From assembly GCA_023388235.1 (NCBI GenBank), contig JAEWGQ010000344.1:1-10554 (forward strand): a DNA stretch of 10,554 nucleotides, given 5' to 3'. The position numbers were made by a program, and so were the translations under genes. Under the pieces are notes generated by a model, which did not search any database, had not been told where the DNA came from, and worked only from the letters and a program-made list of their open reading frames with translations. This document shows, piece by piece, positions 1-6,178 of the stretch; positions within the stretch are counted from its first letter, which is position 1; the number at the start of each line of letters is the position of its first letter. The DNA is from Actinomycetes bacterium. Lineage in GTDB: Bacteria; Actinomycetota; Actinomycetes; Actinomycetales; Cellulomonadaceae.

Positions 1-173
1 GGCTCGGACGTGCCGGCGCGCCGGGCGCGGACGCGGCCGGTCCCGCCGACCCCGCGGCGTGCGTGCCCCGGGGCTGGGCAAGCGTGCGCAGTGTGCGGGG
101 ACCGCGGGAGGACCCCTGCGGGTGGCTGCCGCGGACGGTCACGTGGTCCGCGACCGACCGCGGCGCGCGGGCC
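1..173. other. Left-edge stretch without a supportable gene
   Basis: All three forward frames stay open through this stretch, but they run on antisense through the phosphoesterase gene, so they are high-GC shadows. On the minus strand a GTG near 142 opens a frame to the left edge, rich in Ser, Pro, Ala, Gly and Arg, without a recognisable motif; it could be the start of a neighbouring gene but cannot be supported. No tRNA T-loop signature is present. The only structure noted is the hairpin at 130-152. Confidence 0.5.
130..152 (-). terminator. Possible terminator hairpin after the phosphoesterase gene
   Basis: CGCGGAC at 130-136 pairs perfectly with GTCCGCG at 146-152, a 7-bp GC-only stem with a 9-base loop. 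It lies 21 bases beyond the TGA of the leftward phosphoesterase gene, where a terminator of the PBP-phosphoesterase transcript would be expected. There is no T-run, which is common in high-GC actinobacteria, so this rests on stem strength and position only. Confidence 0.35.
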
Positions 174-1151
174 TCAGGCCGCGACGAGCGTCAGGAGGGT
201 GGCCTCGGGGCGGCAGGCGAACCGCACCGGCGCGTAGGGGGAGGTGCCGAGCCCGCCGCTGACGTGCAGCCAGGTGGAGTCCGCGCCGCCGCGGGCGTCG
301 GGCCGTGCGCCCGGCCAGCCGTGCAGGCCCTTGGCCCGCCCGCGGTCGAGGTCGCAGTTGGTGACGAGCGCGCCGTAGCCGGGGAGCGCGAGCTGGCCGC
401 CGTGGGTGTGCCCGGCGAGCACCAGGTCGACGTCGTCGGCGTGCATGGCGTCGAGCACCCGGCGGTAAGGCGCGTGCGTGACGCCCAGGTGCAGGTCGAC
501 GTCGCCGCCGTCGGCGCGGGTGACGCCGGCGTCGTCCACGACGCGCGCGGGCCGCACGTCGTCGGGGCCGCCCGCGGCGGGGAACCGGTCCCGGTCGAGG
601 TGGGCGTCGTCGGTGCCGACCAGCGAGAGGCGGCGCCCCCCGGCCGTGATCTCGTCCCGGCGGTTGGTGAGGTCCACCCACCCGGCGGACACGAGGTGCC
701 GGCCGAGCTCGCCCCACGGCAGCTCGACGGGGGGCGCGGCCGGGGCGGTGCGGGCGTCCGGCAGCAGGTAGCGGGCGGGGTTCTTGGCCGAGGGGGCGTA
801 GAAGTCGTTGGACCCCCACACGAACGCGCCGGGGCCCGCGAGGTGCGGCTCCAGGGCGTGCAGCAGCGCCGGCATGGCCTCCAGGTGCGCCCAGTTGTCG
901 CCGGTGTCCACGACCAGGTCGGGCCGCAGCGAGGCGAGGTCACGCACCCAGTCGACCTTGTGCTGCTGGCCGGGCGTGAGGTGCAGGTCGGAGACGTGCA
1001 GGATCCGCAGGGGCTCCTGCCCGGCGGGCAGCACCGGGACGGTGACCTCCCGCAGGGTGTACCAGCGCACCTCGACGAGCGACGCCCAGGCCAGGGCCCC
1101 GGCGCCGGCGAGGGTCAGCGCGCCGAGCGCCCGGGCGGCGGGGTGGCTCAC
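174..1151 (-). CDS. Membrane-anchored metallophosphoesterase
   Basis: This 325-residue protein is a calcineurin-like metallophosphoesterase, a family that hydrolyses phosphoester bonds at a two-metal centre. An N-terminal hydrophobic segment (about residues 8-28) probably anchors it in the membrane. The metal-binding motifs follow in order: D55-L-H57, G84-D85-N86, G113-S-N115-D116 in place of the usual GNH(D/E) box, T225-H226-A-P, and A246-G-H248-T-H250-G-G. All expected metal ligands are therefore present, with Asp replacing His after the Asn. The start is a GTG at 1151; its GTGA overlaps the TGA of the upstream PBP gene by four bases, indicating translational coupling. Mycobacterium has a homologous phosphoesterase beside ponA2 (Rv3683). 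The substrate is unknown; pairing with a cell-wall synthase suggests an envelope role, but that is inference. Confidence 0.9.
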   Translation of the reverse strand: MSHPAARALGALTLAGAGALAWASLVEVRWYTLREVTVPVLPAGQEPLRILHVSDLHLTPGQQHKVDWVRDLASLRPDLVVDTGDNWAHLEAMPALLHALEPHLAGPGAFVWGSNDFYAPSAKNPARYLLPDARTAPAAPPVELPWGELGRHLVSAGWVDLTNRRDEITAGGRRLSLVGTDDAHLDRDRFPAAGGPDDVRPARVVDDAGVTRADGGDVDLHLGVTHAPYRRVLDAMHADDVDLVLAGHTHGGQLALPGYGALVTNCDLDRGRAKGLHGWPGARPDARGGADSTWLHVSGGLGTSPYAPVRFACRPEATLLTLVAA

Positions 1152-3559
1152 GGGCGGCCCTGCCCGGGGTTCGCCGGGTTCGGTGGCGCGGTGCCTGCCT
1201 GGTTCGGGTCCCCGCCGGTCGGCGCCACGGGCCCGGCGGACAGCGCCAGGGTGATGAGCGAGCCGGGCGTCGCCGTGCCGGAGGGCGTCTGGGTCGCGAC
1301 CGCGCCGGCCGGGACGGTGTCGGAGTTCACGGGCGCCCCGACGGCCACGGTGAACCCGGCCTGCTCCAGCGTCTGCGTCGCGGTCGCCTGGTCCTGCCCG
1401 ACGACCGAGGGCACGGGCACGGGGCGCCCGAACACCTGGTCGTTGGACGGGGCGCCGAACTCGGGGTTGGGCTGCCCGTCGGCGAGCGCCTGGTCCATGA
1501 ACCGCTTCCAGGTCGGGCCGGCGACGGTCGCGCCGTACATGTACCGGATGTACTTGCCGTTGATCCGCACGCCCTGCATCGGCGTGAACTTGTCCGGGTA
1601 GCCGACCCACACGGCGCTGGACAGGCGCGGGGTGTAGCCGACGAACCAGGTGTACTCGTTCGCCGAGGTGGTGCCGGTCTTGCCGGAGGCGGTGTAGCCC
1701 TGCGGCCGGCCGATGTCCTTGCCGGTGCCCTCCCAGACCCGGCTCAGGCCGAAGTTCATCGCGTTCGCGAGCTCGGGGCTGATCGCCTGCGTGCAGTTCG
1801 CGGACGGGACGGGCAGCTCCGCGCCGCTCGGGTCCTGGACGCTGGTGATGGCGACCGGCTGGCAGTAGGTGCCGCCGGAGGCGAACGTCGCGTACGCCGC
1901 GGCGAGTGCGAGCGGGGTGGTGGACGAGGTGCCCAGGACGTTCGCGGGGTACGGGTCGAACGCCCCGGTGCCCGAGCTGCCACCGGCCTTGACGACGCCG
2001 AGCTCGGCGGCGCCGTTCATGATGTTGCAGAGGTCGAGCTGCATCGCCATGGTCAGGTACGCCAGGTTGACCGAGCCCTTGGTGGCGTCGGCGACCGTCA
2101 TGACGCCGCGGCCTCCCTCGGCGTTCCCGGGGGTCCACTTCTTGTTGATGCCGCGCTTGCCGCACGCGGTGAACTGGTTCTCGTTCAGCGGCCGCACGGT
2201 GCCGTCGACCCGCTCGTTGAGGTTGTGGCCCTGCTTGAGCCACTCGAGCAGGGTGAACGGCTTGAACGTCGACCCGGGGGCGAACCCGGTCGAGCCGCCG
2301 TAGTCGTACGAGGTGTTGTAGTTCACCGACGTGTCGCGGCCGGTGGCGTCCGCCGCGTTGTTGAAGTTCCGGTTCTCGGCCATGGCCTTGATCTGGCCGG
2401 TGCCGGGCTCGACGACGGAGATCGCGGAGCCGATGCCCTGCGGGTCGTCGACCGGCACGCCCGCCTTCACCTCCGCGTCCGCGATCGTCTGCTGGCGCGG
2501 GTCGAGGGTGGTGCGGATCGTCAGGCCGCCGCGCAGCAGCAGCTCGCGGCGCTCGTCGGCGGTCTCGCCGAACGCGGGGTCGTTCTCGATCACGCGGGTC
2601 ACGTAGTCGCAGAAGAAGCCGGAGCCGACCACGACGTCGCCGGCGGCCATGCAGCCGTTGCGCGGCTCGCTGACGCGCAGGGTGTCCGGGAGGGGCGTCG
2701 CGATCCCGGCCTGGTACTCCTCCTCCGAGATGAAGGACTCCTTCTTCATCCGGTCGAGGACGGTGTTCCGGCGGTCCTGCGACGCCTCGGGGTTCTTCAC
2801 CGGGTCGTACAGCGTCGGGCTGTTGGTGATGCCCGCGATGGTCGCCGCCTCGAGGTAGCTGAGGTCGGCGGCGGACTTGCTGAAGTACCGCTGCGCCGCC
2901 GACTCGACCCCGTAGGTCGCGACGCCGAACTGCGCGATGTTCAGGTAGTTCTCGAGGATCTCGTCCTTCGTCATCCGCTTCTCGAGCGCGATGGCGAGCT
3001 TCGCCTCGCGGAGCTTGCGGGCGTAGCCCTCCGCGCCCTCGTCCTCGCGGGCGGCCTCGACGGCGGCGGAGTCGCCGTTGCGCATCGCCATCTCGATGAG
3101 CACGTTCTTCACGTACTGCTGGGTGAGCGTGGAGGCGCCCTGCTTGGAGCTGCCGGCGACGTTCTGCACCATCGCGCGCATCATGCCGGCGGGGTCGATG
3201 CCGCCGTGCCGGTAGAACCGGCGGTCCTCGGTGGCGACCACGGCGTCCTGCATCGGCTTGGAGACGGCCGACAGCGGGACCACCTGGCGGTTCTCCGCGA
3301 AGAACGTCGCGAGCACCGTGCCGTCGGCGGCCAGCATCGTGGAGTTCTCGGACAGCGGCCCCGGCTCGAGGTCCGCCGGCAGGTCGTCGAACGCCTGGAT
3401 GCTGAGGTCGGTCGCGGTGTTCGCGGCGGCGACGGTCGGCATCACGAGCCCGGCGGTGAGCACGCCGCCGACCCCGGCGGTCAGCACGAACGCCAGGAGG
3501 AGGGCGAGCGCCTGCACGACGGTGACCTGCCGCCCGCGCGGCGAGGGGGGAGGAGCCAT
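1148..3559 (-). CDS. ponA2: Bifunctional class A penicillin-binding protein with PASTA domain
   Basis: This 803-residue PBP polymerises glycan strands from lipid II and cross-links peptides outside the membrane. It has a short cytoplasmic tail and one membrane segment (about 17-40). The GT51 glycosyltransferase domain (about 75-250) shows E111-D-R-R-F-Y-R-H118-G with catalytic E111, and G141-A-S-T-L-T-Q-Q. The transpeptidase domain has S430-T-F-K433 (nucleophile), S496-V-N498 and K627-T-G. One PASTA repeat lies at about 714-776, then a Pro/Gly/Asn-rich tail. The ATG at 3559 was chosen because the membrane segment follows closely and a TACCCT hexamer lies 7 bases before it; an open extension to 3673 would add 38 residues with no domain. 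The domain order and the whiB neighbour match mycobacterial PonA2, hence the symbol, though orthology was not tested by phylogeny. The stop codon overlaps the phosphoesterase start. Confidence 0.95.
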   Translation of the reverse strand: MAPPPSPRGRQVTVVQALALLLAFVLTAGVGGVLTAGLVMPTVAAANTATDLSIQAFDDLPADLEPGPLSENSTMLAADGTVLATFFAENRQVVPLSAVSKPMQDAVVATEDRRFYRHGGIDPAGMMRAMVQNVAGSSKQGASTLTQQYVKNVLIEMAMRNGDSAAVEAAREDEGAEGYARKLREAKLAIALEKRMTKDEILENYLNIAQFGVATYGVESAAQRYFSKSAADLSYLEAATIAGITNSPTLYDPVKNPEASQDRRNTVLDRMKKESFISEEEYQAGIATPLPDTLRVSEPRNGCMAAGDVVVGSGFFCDYVTRVIENDPAFGETADERRELLLRGGLTIRTTLDPRQQTIADAEVKAGVPVDDPQGIGSAISVVEPGTGQIKAMAENRNFNNAADATGRDTSVNYNTSYDYGGSTGFAPGSTFKPFTLLEWLKQGHNLNERVDGTVRPLNENQFTACGKRGINKKWTPGNAEGGRGVMTVADATKGSVNLAYLTMAMQLDLCNIMNGAAELGVVKAGGSSGTGAFDPYPANVLGTSSTTPLALAAAYATFASGGTYCQPVAITSVQDPSGAELPVPSANCTQAISPELANAMNFGLSRVWEGTGKDIGRPQGYTASGKTGTTSANEYTWFVGYTPRLSSAVWVGYPDKFTPMQGVRINGKYIRYMYGATVAGPTWKRFMDQALADGQPNPEFGAPSNDQVFGRPVPVPSVVGQDQATATQTLEQAGFTVAVGAPVNSDTVPAGAVATQTPSGTATPGSLITLALSAGPVAPTGGDPNQAGTAPPNPANPGQGRP

Positions 3560-3806
3560 GCCCGCCAGGGTACGGGAGGGCGCTGGGCGACGGTCGGTCG
3601 TCCACAGGACGCAGGCTGACCTGCACGGTACCTGCACAAGGGTGCCGCGGGGGACGAACCAGGACATGTCCACCGAACGGAGGATGTGGTGGGACGAAAC
3701 GAGCCGGTACGGTCGCCGGGCAGGGGGACTGCCGAACCGTCCGTCGTCGCGCCCGGGTGCCGACGGTGGACCGGCCCGTCCCGGTACTCAGGGACGAGGT
3801 GTGGGC
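3560..3806. promoter_or_regulatory. Divergent PBP/whiB control region
   Basis: This 247-base region separates two divergent genes and should hold both promoters. Visible structures are: ACCTGCAC as a direct repeat at 3619-3626 and 3630-3637, 11 bases apart (one helical turn); GCAGG (3611-3615) inverted against CCTGC (3620-3624); a perfect palindrome GGACATGTCC at 3662-3671; GGGACGAA at 3651-3658 and 3691-3698, with a partial copy GGGACGA at 3791-3797 inside the whiB ribosome binding site. TACGGT at 3708-3713 could be a -10 for whiB, giving a leader of about 90 bases. None matches a regulator site I can name. Confidence 0.5.
3567..3572 (-). promoter_or_regulatory. Probable -10 element of the PBP gene (leaderless)
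   Basis: On the minus strand TACCCT fits the actinobacterial TANNNT -10 consensus and is followed by GGCGGGC and then the ATG at 3559. A 7-base gap places the transcription start at or next to the start codon, and there is no purine-rich ribosome binding site, so the mRNA would be leaderless. No good -35 match was found at 16-18 bases. Confidence 0.5.
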
Positions 3807-4139
3807 ATGTCGATGGCGGGGCCTGACGGCCACTGGACCGCGCGAGCCGCGTGCGGGAAGGGCAAGGTGGCGCCCGACGCGCTGTTCGTCGAGGGTGCGG
3901 CGCAGCGCGACGCGCGGTCGGTGTGCTCGTCGTGCGTGGTGCGGATGGAGTGCCTGGCCGACGCGCTGGACTCGCGCGCGGACTTCGGCGTCTGGGGCGG
4001 GATGACCGAGCGGGAGCGCCGCGCGCTGCGCCGGCGCCGCCCGGAGGTCGAGTCCTGGTGGGACGAGCTGTTCGGGCCGGACCGCGCCGCCGGCGCCGAT
4101 CCCGCGGACGCGGGTGCGCCCCGCGCGATGGCGACCTGA
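3807..4139 (+). CDS. wblA: WhiB-family iron-sulfur transcriptional regulator (WhiB4/WblA type)
   Basis: This 110-residue protein has the four WhiB cysteines, C16, C40, C43 and C49 (C-x23-C-x2-C-x5-C), which bind a [4Fe-4S] cluster sensitive to oxygen or nitric oxide, then the G61-V-W-G-G65 turn and a basic R/K-rich stretch (about 69-78) for DNA contact. WhiB proteins act with the principal sigma factor. The start ATG at 3807 is 7 bases after GGGACGAGG (3791-3799); a second ATG at 3813 and a GTG at 3801 are less well placed. A PASTA PBP on one side and RidA/Crp on the other match mycobacterial whiB4 and Streptomyces wblA, so the subtype is assigned from context. WblA is known as a developmental and secondary-metabolism regulator in Streptomyces, and WhiB4 as a redox regulator in Mycobacterium; the role here is inferred. 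Confidence 0.93.
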   Translation: MSMAGPDGHWTARAACGKGKVAPDALFVEGAAQRDARSVCSSCVVRMECLADALDSRADFGVWGGMTERERRALRRRRPEVESWWDELFGPDRAAGADPADAGAPRAMAT

Positions 4140-4165
4140 CCGCGCCCGCGGCGCACGGCTAGGGT
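4136..4165 (+). promoter_or_regulatory. Leaderless promoter for the DUF4177-like/RidA pair
   Basis: TAGGGT at 4160-4165 is a good -10 and lies exactly 6 bases before the ATG at 4172. With an 18-base spacer, CTGACC at 4136-4141 keeps the TGAC core of the -35 consensus TTGACA and overlaps the whiB TGA stop. No ribosome binding site is present, so transcription probably starts at or next to the ATG. The pair could thus be expressed separately from whiB. Confidence 0.6.
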
Positions 4166-4171
4166 GGCGCC

Positions 4172-4333
4172 ATGGCCACCACCACGTGGGAGTACGCGAC
4201 CGTCCCCCTCATCGTCCACGCCACCAAGGCGATCCTCGACCAGTGGGGTCAGGACGGCTGGGAGCTCGTCCAGGTGCTGCAGTCCGAGACCGGGCTCGTC
4301 GCCTACCTCAAGCGCCCGACGGGCGAGAGGTGA
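4172..4333 (+). CDS. Small DUF4177-like protein
   Basis: This 53-residue protein is intact, with an ATG start directly after a TAGGGT hexamer. It begins M-A-T-T-T-W-E-Y and carries the pattern W-E-Y-A-T-V-P, then I-L-D-Q-W-G-x-D-G-W-E-L-V-Q-V, then Y-L-K-R-P, typical of DUF4177-type small proteins in which a beta strand and helix are followed by the G-W-E-L-V strand. No membrane segment or catalytic residues are seen. Its last four bases overlap the start of the RidA gene (GTGA), so the two are translationally coupled. Mycobacterium tuberculosis has a comparably small gene (Rv3678A) next to its RidA homologue at the same locus. Its function is unknown; a partner or modulator role with RidA is speculation from the overlap. 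Confidence 0.85.
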   Translation: MATTTWEYATVPLIVHATKAILDQWGQDGWELVQVLQSETGLVAYLKRPTGER

Positions 4334-4806
4334 GCGTCCTCGACCGCCTCGCCGCGCTCGGCGTCGAGCTGCCCGAGGTCGCCGCGCCCGTCGCCGCCTA
4401 CGTCCCGGCCGTCCGGACCGGCGCGTACGTGCACACCTCCGGGCAGCTCCCGTTCGTCGCGGGCGAGCTGCCCGTCACCGGCAAGGTCGGGACCGGCCCC
4501 GGCCAGGTGTCCCCGGAGACCGCGCAGGACCTCGCCCGGACCGCCGCCCTCAACGCGGTCGCCGCGGTGGCGTCGCTCGTGGGCGACCTGGACCGCGTGG
4601 TCCGGGTGGTGAAGGTCGTCGGATTCGTCGCGAGCGACCCGTCGTTCACCGGCCAGCCCGGCGTCGTCAACGGCGCGAGCACGCTGCTGCAGCAGGTCTT
4701 CGGTGACGCGGGCGTGCACGCGCGCTCGGCGGTCGGCGTCGCCGTGCTGCCGCTGGACTCGCCCGTCGAGGTCGAGATCGTCGTGGAGCTCGCGCCGGGG
4801 GACTGA
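4330..4806 (+). CDS. RidA-family (YjgF/YER057c/UK114) protein
   Basis: This 158-residue protein fits the RidA fold. RidA proteins are trimers that hydrolyse reactive enamine/imine intermediates formed by PLP enzymes such as threonine dehydratase, protecting other PLP enzymes. Family marks are G31-A-Y-V-H-T-S-G-Q-L-P near the N-terminus, a central helix with T-A-A-L-N-A-V-A-A-V, and R132-S-A-V-G-V-A-V-L-P followed by V-E-V-E-I-V-V-E. R132 is placed like the arginine that binds the substrate carboxylate in E. coli RidA (R105), so activity is plausible. At about 158 residues it is longer than the roughly 130-residue classic family and belongs to the Rv3678c-like group; the specific substrate is unknown. 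GTG at 4330 overlaps the preceding stop and has only a weak upstream purine run, consistent with coupling. Confidence 0.88.
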   Translation: MSVLDRLAALGVELPEVAAPVAAYVPAVRTGAYVHTSGQLPFVAGELPVTGKVGTGPGQVSPETAQDLARTAALNAVAAVASLVGDLDRVVRVVKVVGFVASDPSFTGQPGVVNGASTLLQQVFGDAGVHARSAVGVAVLPLDSPVEVEIVVELAPGD

Positions 4807-4817
4807 CCTGCGCGCGC

Positions 4818-4858
4818 ACGACGGCCCGGTCACCCGCGAGGGGTGGCCGGGCCGTCGT
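4818..4858. terminator. Bidirectional terminator between RidA and crp
   Basis: The segment 4818-4835 pairs with 4841-4858 over 18 positions, the only non-Watson-Crick pair being T4830 with G4846. The loop is GCGAG. The outer 12 bp (ACGACGGCCCGG with CCGGGCCGTCGT) are perfect. It starts 12 bases after the RidA stop and ends 15 bases from the crp stop, so it can serve both converging transcripts. There is no T-tract, as is usual in high-GC actinobacteria. Confidence 0.8.
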
Positions 4859-4872
4859 CGTCGGTGGGGGCG

Positions 4873-5550
4873 TCAGCGCGCCCGGCGCTCCAGGCGCTCG
4901 AGGTCCAGCAGCACGATGGCCCGGCCCTCCCGGCGGACCCAGCCGCGCGCCGCGAAGTCGGCGAGCGCCTTGTTGACCGTCTCGCGGGACGCGCCGACGA
5001 GCTGCGCGAGCTCCTCCTGCGTGAGGTCGTGCGCGACCCGCACCCCCTCGTCGGTCTGCTGCCCGAACCGGTGCGACAGGTCGAGCAGCGCCTTGGCCAC
5101 GCGCCCCGGGACGTCGGAGAACACGAGGTCGGCGAGCGCGTCGTTCGTGCGGCGCAGCCGGCGGCCGAGGGCCCCGAGCAGGTGCTTGGCGACCGTCGGG
5201 TTCTGCTCCAGCCACGGGATCAGGTCGTGGTGGCCGAGCTCCAGGACCACCGCGTCGGCGAGGCCGGTGGCGGTGGCGGTGCGCGGGCCGGGGTCGAACA
5301 GCGACAGCTCGCCGAACATCTCGCCCGGGCCGAGCACGGCGAGCAGGTTCTCGCGCCCGTCGGCCGACCGGCGGCCGAGCTTGATCTTGCCCGAGCGGAT
5401 CACGTACAGGCGGTCGCCCGGCTCGCCCTCGTGGAACAGCACCTCGCCGCGGGCGACGTGCTGCGGCACCATCGAGGCGAGCAGCGTGCGGGACGCCTCG
5501 GGGTCCATGTTCGCGAACAGGGGCGCCGTGAGCACGACGTCGTCCTCCAC
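4873..5550 (-). CDS. crp: Crp/FNR-family global regulator (GlxR/Crp type)
   Basis: This 225-residue protein is a dimeric transcription factor of the cAMP receptor type. The cyclic-nucleotide fold (about 10-120) contains the phosphate-binding cassette F79-G80-E81-L82-S83 with R90-T91-A92, the residues that hold the nucleotide in CRP, so cNMP binding is expected. The C-terminal winged helix has L176-T-Q-E-E-L-A-Q-L-V-G-A-S-R189-E190-T-V-N-K-A-L; R189-E190 match the recognition-helix pair of E. coli CRP. The sequence closely recalls corynebacterial GlxR and mycobacterial Rv3676 Crp. The GTG at 5550 lies 8 bases after AAGGTGAGG, a good ribosome binding site. A near-consensus CRP site lies 28-43 bases upstream, suggesting autoregulation. 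The gene follows a helical RsiG-like gene on the same strand with a 51-base gap and converges on RidA. Confidence 0.95.
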   Translation of the reverse strand: MEDDVVLTAPLFANMDPEASRTLLASMVPQHVARGEVLFHEGEPGDRLYVIRSGKIKLGRRSADGRENLLAVLGPGEMFGELSLFDPGPRTATATGLADAVVLELGHHDLIPWLEQNPTVAKHLLGALGRRLRRTNDALADLVFSDVPGRVAKALLDLSHRFGQQTDEGVRVAHDLTQEELAQLVGASRETVNKALADFAARGWVRREGRAIVLLDLERLERRAR

Positions 5551-5577
5551 GGGAGGAACCTCACCTTCTGACCGGGA

Positions 5578-5593
5578 TGTGACGTCCCTCAGT
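5578..5593. promoter_or_regulatory. Candidate Crp binding site upstream of crp
   Basis: TGTGA at 5578-5582, six bases, then TCAGT at 5589-5593 matches the CRP/GlxR consensus TGTGA-N6-TCACA at 8 of 10 defined positions, with one perfect half-site. It sits 28-43 bases before the crp GTG, in the gap behind the RsiG-like gene. GlxR-type regulators are known to control their own genes. No clear -10 was found around it. Confidence 0.45.
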
Positions 5594-5601
5594 CTGCCTC
5601 A

Positions 5602-6021
5602 TCAGGCGCGGGCGGCACCGCGCAGCAGGCCCGGGCCCCCGTGGGTGACGTCCCGCGCGAGCTGTTCGATGTACCGGTCGGTCAGCTCGCGCAGGGCGTC
5701 CGCCAGCCGGGTCTCGTACCGCGCGAGCCGGGAGTCCAGCTCGCGCAGCCGCGGGAGCTCGTGCACCTCGGCGAGCGGCAGCGCCCCGCGGACCGCGGCG
5801 GCGAGCTCGGCGGCGGGCGGCAGGTCCGCGGCGGGTCCGAGCAGGTCGCGGACGTCGGGGTCGGCCCCGGGGGTCTGCGGCGGCGCGGCGGCGGCCACGG
5901 CGAGCTCCAGCCGGTCGCGGACGAGGCGGCGCCAGCGGACCACGTGCTGGTGCTCCAGGCGCAGGGCGCCCCGCTGGCGGCGCAGCTCGACGAGCTCGGC
6001 AGCCGTCCCGGCCAGGGTCAT
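5602..6021 (-). CDS. Helical RsiG-like protein (putative)
   Basis: This 139-residue, Arg/Leu/Ala-rich protein is predicted to form long amphipathic helices separated by a Pro/Ala-rich linker (about 45-75); it has no membrane segment or signal. Helix 1 contains V-V-R-W-R-R-L-V-R-D-R-L-E-L, resembling the V-S-x-W-R-R-L-x-Q-A-R-x-D helix of RsiG, the c-di-GMP-dependent anti-sigma factor for WhiG in Streptomyces. Helix 2 contains R-L-A-R-Y-E-T-R-L-A-D-A-L-R-E-L. The ligand signature E-x3-S-x2-R-x3-Q-x3-D is not intact in either helix, so c-di-GMP binding is doubtful. The ATG at 6021 is preferred, with GAGGAGGA 11 bases upstream; a GTG at 6069 would add 16 residues. It lies directly upstream of crp, same strand, and may be co-transcribed. 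It could also be an unrelated coiled-coil protein. Confidence 0.75.
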   Translation of the reverse strand: MTLAGTAAELVELRRQRGALRLEHQHVVRWRRLVRDRLELAVAAAAPPQTPGADPDVRDLLGPAADLPPAAELAAAVRGALPLAEVHELPRLRELDSRLARYETRLADALRELTDRYIEQLARDVTHGGPGLLRGAARA

Positions 6022-6178
6022 GCGGTCCGCCGTCCTCCTCGTCGGCCCGCGCTGCTGCCGGCCGTCCACCCTCTCGTTCGACGCCGGGCGCGGGGGACTT
6101 GAGCCGTTGCGCGAGTGATCTGGGCGCGGTCACCCGCCGGGAGGACGCGGCGTCCCCCGGTGGACCTACGCTGGGCCG
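6022..6178. promoter_or_regulatory. Divergent region between RsiG-like gene and nth
   Basis: This 157-base region must carry both promoters. The nth -10 lies at 6167-6172 and the ribosome binding site of the RsiG-like gene at the left end (CTCCTC on the plus strand near 6034). An 8-bp inverted pair, CGGGGGAC at 6091-6098 and GTCCCCCG at 6152-6159, is too far apart to be a strong hairpin. No known operator was recognised. Confidence 0.4.
6167..6172 (+). promoter_or_regulatory. Probable -10 element of nth (leaderless)
   Basis: TACGCT fits TANNNT and lies exactly 6 bases before the ATG at 6179, with no purine-rich ribosome binding site between. This is the layout of a leaderless actinobacterial transcript and supports this start codon. 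The -35 is weak; GGAC near 6143-6146 is the closest match. Confidence 0.55.

Noticed and set aside
63..1601. Long forward open frame of 512 codons
   Set aside because: It runs antisense to the phosphoesterase and PBP genes, both of which have full domain motifs. Long antisense frames are expected in such GC-rich DNA, and its composition (Val/Gly/Arg/Glu-rich, no domain) is typical of a shadow.
2225..3619. Forward 464-codon open frame
   Set aside because: It is antisense to the PBP glycosyltransferase and transpeptidase domains, has an Arg/Val/His/Gly-rich shadow composition and no motif.
174..3833. A single 1219-codon leftward frame covering phosphoesterase and more
   Set aside because: Only its last 325 codons encode the phosphoesterase; the rest is an Arg/Pro-rich out-of-frame reading of the PBP gene. 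The GTGA overlap at 1148-1151 gives the real start, so this is not a fusion protein.
6075..6102. Possible WhiG/FliA-type promoter before the RsiG-like gene
   Set aside because: On the minus strand TCAA, 16 bases, GTCGAACG only partly matches TAAA-N15-GCCGATAA: about half of the -10 positions fit and the spacing is one base off. It would be attractive next to an RsiG relative but is too weak to call.
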